Below, one piece after another: positions 50,060 through 50,870 of a stretch of 50,870 bases of DNA (its first letter is position 1; every line of letters begins with the position of its first letter). Below the pieces are notes generated by a model. It was given only the letters and a program-made list of their open reading frames with translations. It did no database searches and had not been told where the DNA came from. Source of the DNA: Sphingomonas elodea ATCC 31461 (lineage in GTDB: Bacteria; Pseudomonadota; Alphaproteobacteria; Sphingomonadales; Sphingomonadaceae); NCBI RefSeq assembly GCF_000226955.1, contig NZ_AGFU01000037.1:1-50870 (forward strand), given 5' to 3'. The translations under genes were made by a program, and so were the position numbers.

Positions 50060-50342
50060 TTGGACAGGTACCGGGTGTGAATACTGCGATCGGAGCCTAG
50101 CAGATTGCGACGTCGGCCGCTGCCATGACGGCAGCATGGAAAAGCCCTCGGCCAAGGTGAATTTGAAGGCAGGTTGAAGCGAAGGTTCTGAAAGAGCGGA
50201 AAATTAAGTTCGGCATCCGCCGAGCTGCGCTTGATCAGCCCTTCGTCGAGGTCGGCTCTGCCGGCCATCCCCAGCAACTGCGCGTCCTCATGTCCACCGC
50301 CCTGCGCGGTCTGGGTCGATGTCGTGCATCCGGAGCATCTTC
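50060..50342. other. Gap with a short echo of the 45681-46517 gene start
   Basis: No convincing gene. GCAGCATGGAAAAGC at 50131-50145 is identical to 46489-46503 at the 5' end of the unknown gene. Reading the minus strand, both encode a LFHAA-like peptide, here out of frame by a 2-nt insertion and soon stopped. It may be a decayed duplicate or chance. Confidence 0.3.
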
Positions 50343-50870
50343 ATGATACCTGCCCCCATCAAAACCGTGCACATCGCCGAACTGGATGTCGGTTCAAGGC
50401 TCGGCCTCGACCGAACCATCCCGGTCGGCGCGGCGATCCTGACTGCCCAGCCGGAAGGCGACCGGGTAAATTTCGTACTCGACAGCACCGTTCTTCGCCC
50501 ATCCGATCCCGCCGACACCTTATTGCATTGGCTGGACCGCCATCTGGAGCACCCACGCGCAGCCATCTTCGGATATCGGCTGACAGACGCCGCCACGCTG
50601 CTCGGTCGCCTGCCCGGCGCCAACGAGGGTAGCGCGCTGCGCGCGCTGGCCGGCCTCGGCCAGAATGACGTGCTCAACCTGTCGGCGCGTACCCGCGCAG
50701 GCGCACGGTCCTTCCGGCAGGCCTGCGCCCAGGCCAAGATCTTGTGCGCGCATACCGCCCCCAACGACCGCTTCGCGTCCTGGGTGCGATCCGATGTGCA
50801 TACCATCGAGCAGGATGCGCAGATCGACGTCATCGGGTGCTTCCGCCTGATCCTCCATCGGCTCGTGGCG
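50343..50870 (+). CDS. Protein of unknown function, cut by window edge
   Basis: 176 codons open to the end of the window from the ATG at 50343, with GGAG 8 nt upstream. Sequence begins MIPAPIKTVHIAELDVGSRL and shows no signal peptide or membrane helix. VNFVLDSTVL, AAIFGYRLTDAATLLGRLPG, LSARTRAGARSFRQACAQAK and CAHTAPNDRF suggest an alpha/beta soluble enzyme, possibly nuclease-like, but I cannot name a family. Codon use is that of a real gene (GC-rich third positions). Same direction as the relaxase, 283 bp downstream, so it may belong to the mobile element. Confidence 0.6.
   Translation, partial: MIPAPIKTVHIAELDVGSRLGLDRTIPVGAAILTAQPEGDRVNFVLDSTVLRPSDPADTLLHWLDRHLEHPRAAIFGYRLTDAATLLGRLPGANEGSALRALAGLGQNDVLNLSARTRAGARSFRQACAQAKILCAHTAPNDRFASWVRSDVHTIEQDAQIDVIGCFRLILHRLVA

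Overview
The window looks like a chromosomal segment of a sphingomonad (Alphaproteobacteria, Sphingomonas or a close relative). The reasons are its high GC, an alphaproteobacterial-type RpoB/RpoC pair, four TonB-dependent-receptor-type outer-membrane proteins, two proteins with sphingomonad-style PEPxxW sorting tails, and a xanthorhodopsin-like proton pump with its retinal-forming enzyme. All calls come from reading the sequence and family knowledge; no database search was run.

Left third (1-17.1 kb): a truncated secreted protein, then a minus-strand TonB-dependent receptor ending in a clear intrinsic terminator. Next is the rpoB-rpoC operon, driven by a near-consensus promoter (TTGACA-N17-TATATC). 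A 68-residue two-helix membrane ORF sits between rpoB and rpoC, 8 bp after rpoB, and its stop overlaps the rpoC start. An OprB-like carbohydrate porin, a chemoreceptor and a modABC molybdate transporter (ModC without the C-terminal TOBE domain) follow.

Middle (17.1-38.1 kb): a LuxR-type regulator faces a PEP-CTERM secreted protein. A two-gene glycan-type unit pairs a GT2 glycosyltransferase with a natural fusion of a DegT/StrS aminotransferase and an FAD/NAD(P) oxidoreductase. Then come a PEP-CTERM metalloprotease, a TonB receptor, an L,D-transpeptidase next to a small coiled-coil lipoprotein, a secreted protein of unknown role, and a rhodopsin-blh-small-membrane-protein operon. After that are lepA, a secreted CsgG-like/SH3 protein, another TonB receptor, and a pnuC-NadR-kinase-like pair for nicotinamide riboside use. 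A tRNA-Pro(CGG) gene with its own promoter ends this part.

Right part (38.1-50.9 kb): downstream of tRNA-Pro the content changes to accessory DNA. It holds a serine recombinase with an adjacent array of paired GTCTCA/TGAGAC sites resembling a res site, and a hipBA toxin-antitoxin operon under a perfect 14-bp inverted repeat. A two-component system stands divergent to a TonB-receptor-like protein, followed by an unrecognised protein, three ~64-bp tandem repeats with covarying hairpins, a large divergent MobA/MobL-type relaxase, and an unrecognised gene cut by the window edge. This reads as an integrative/mobilizable element or island beside the tRNA; its far end is not in the window.

Best candidates for new biology: the aminotransferase-oxidoreductase fusion, the membrane ORF inside rpoB-rpoC, the rhodopsin operon (carotenoid-antenna glycine apparently present, plus a third small gene), the resolvase/res array, and the hairpin repeats upstream of the relaxase.
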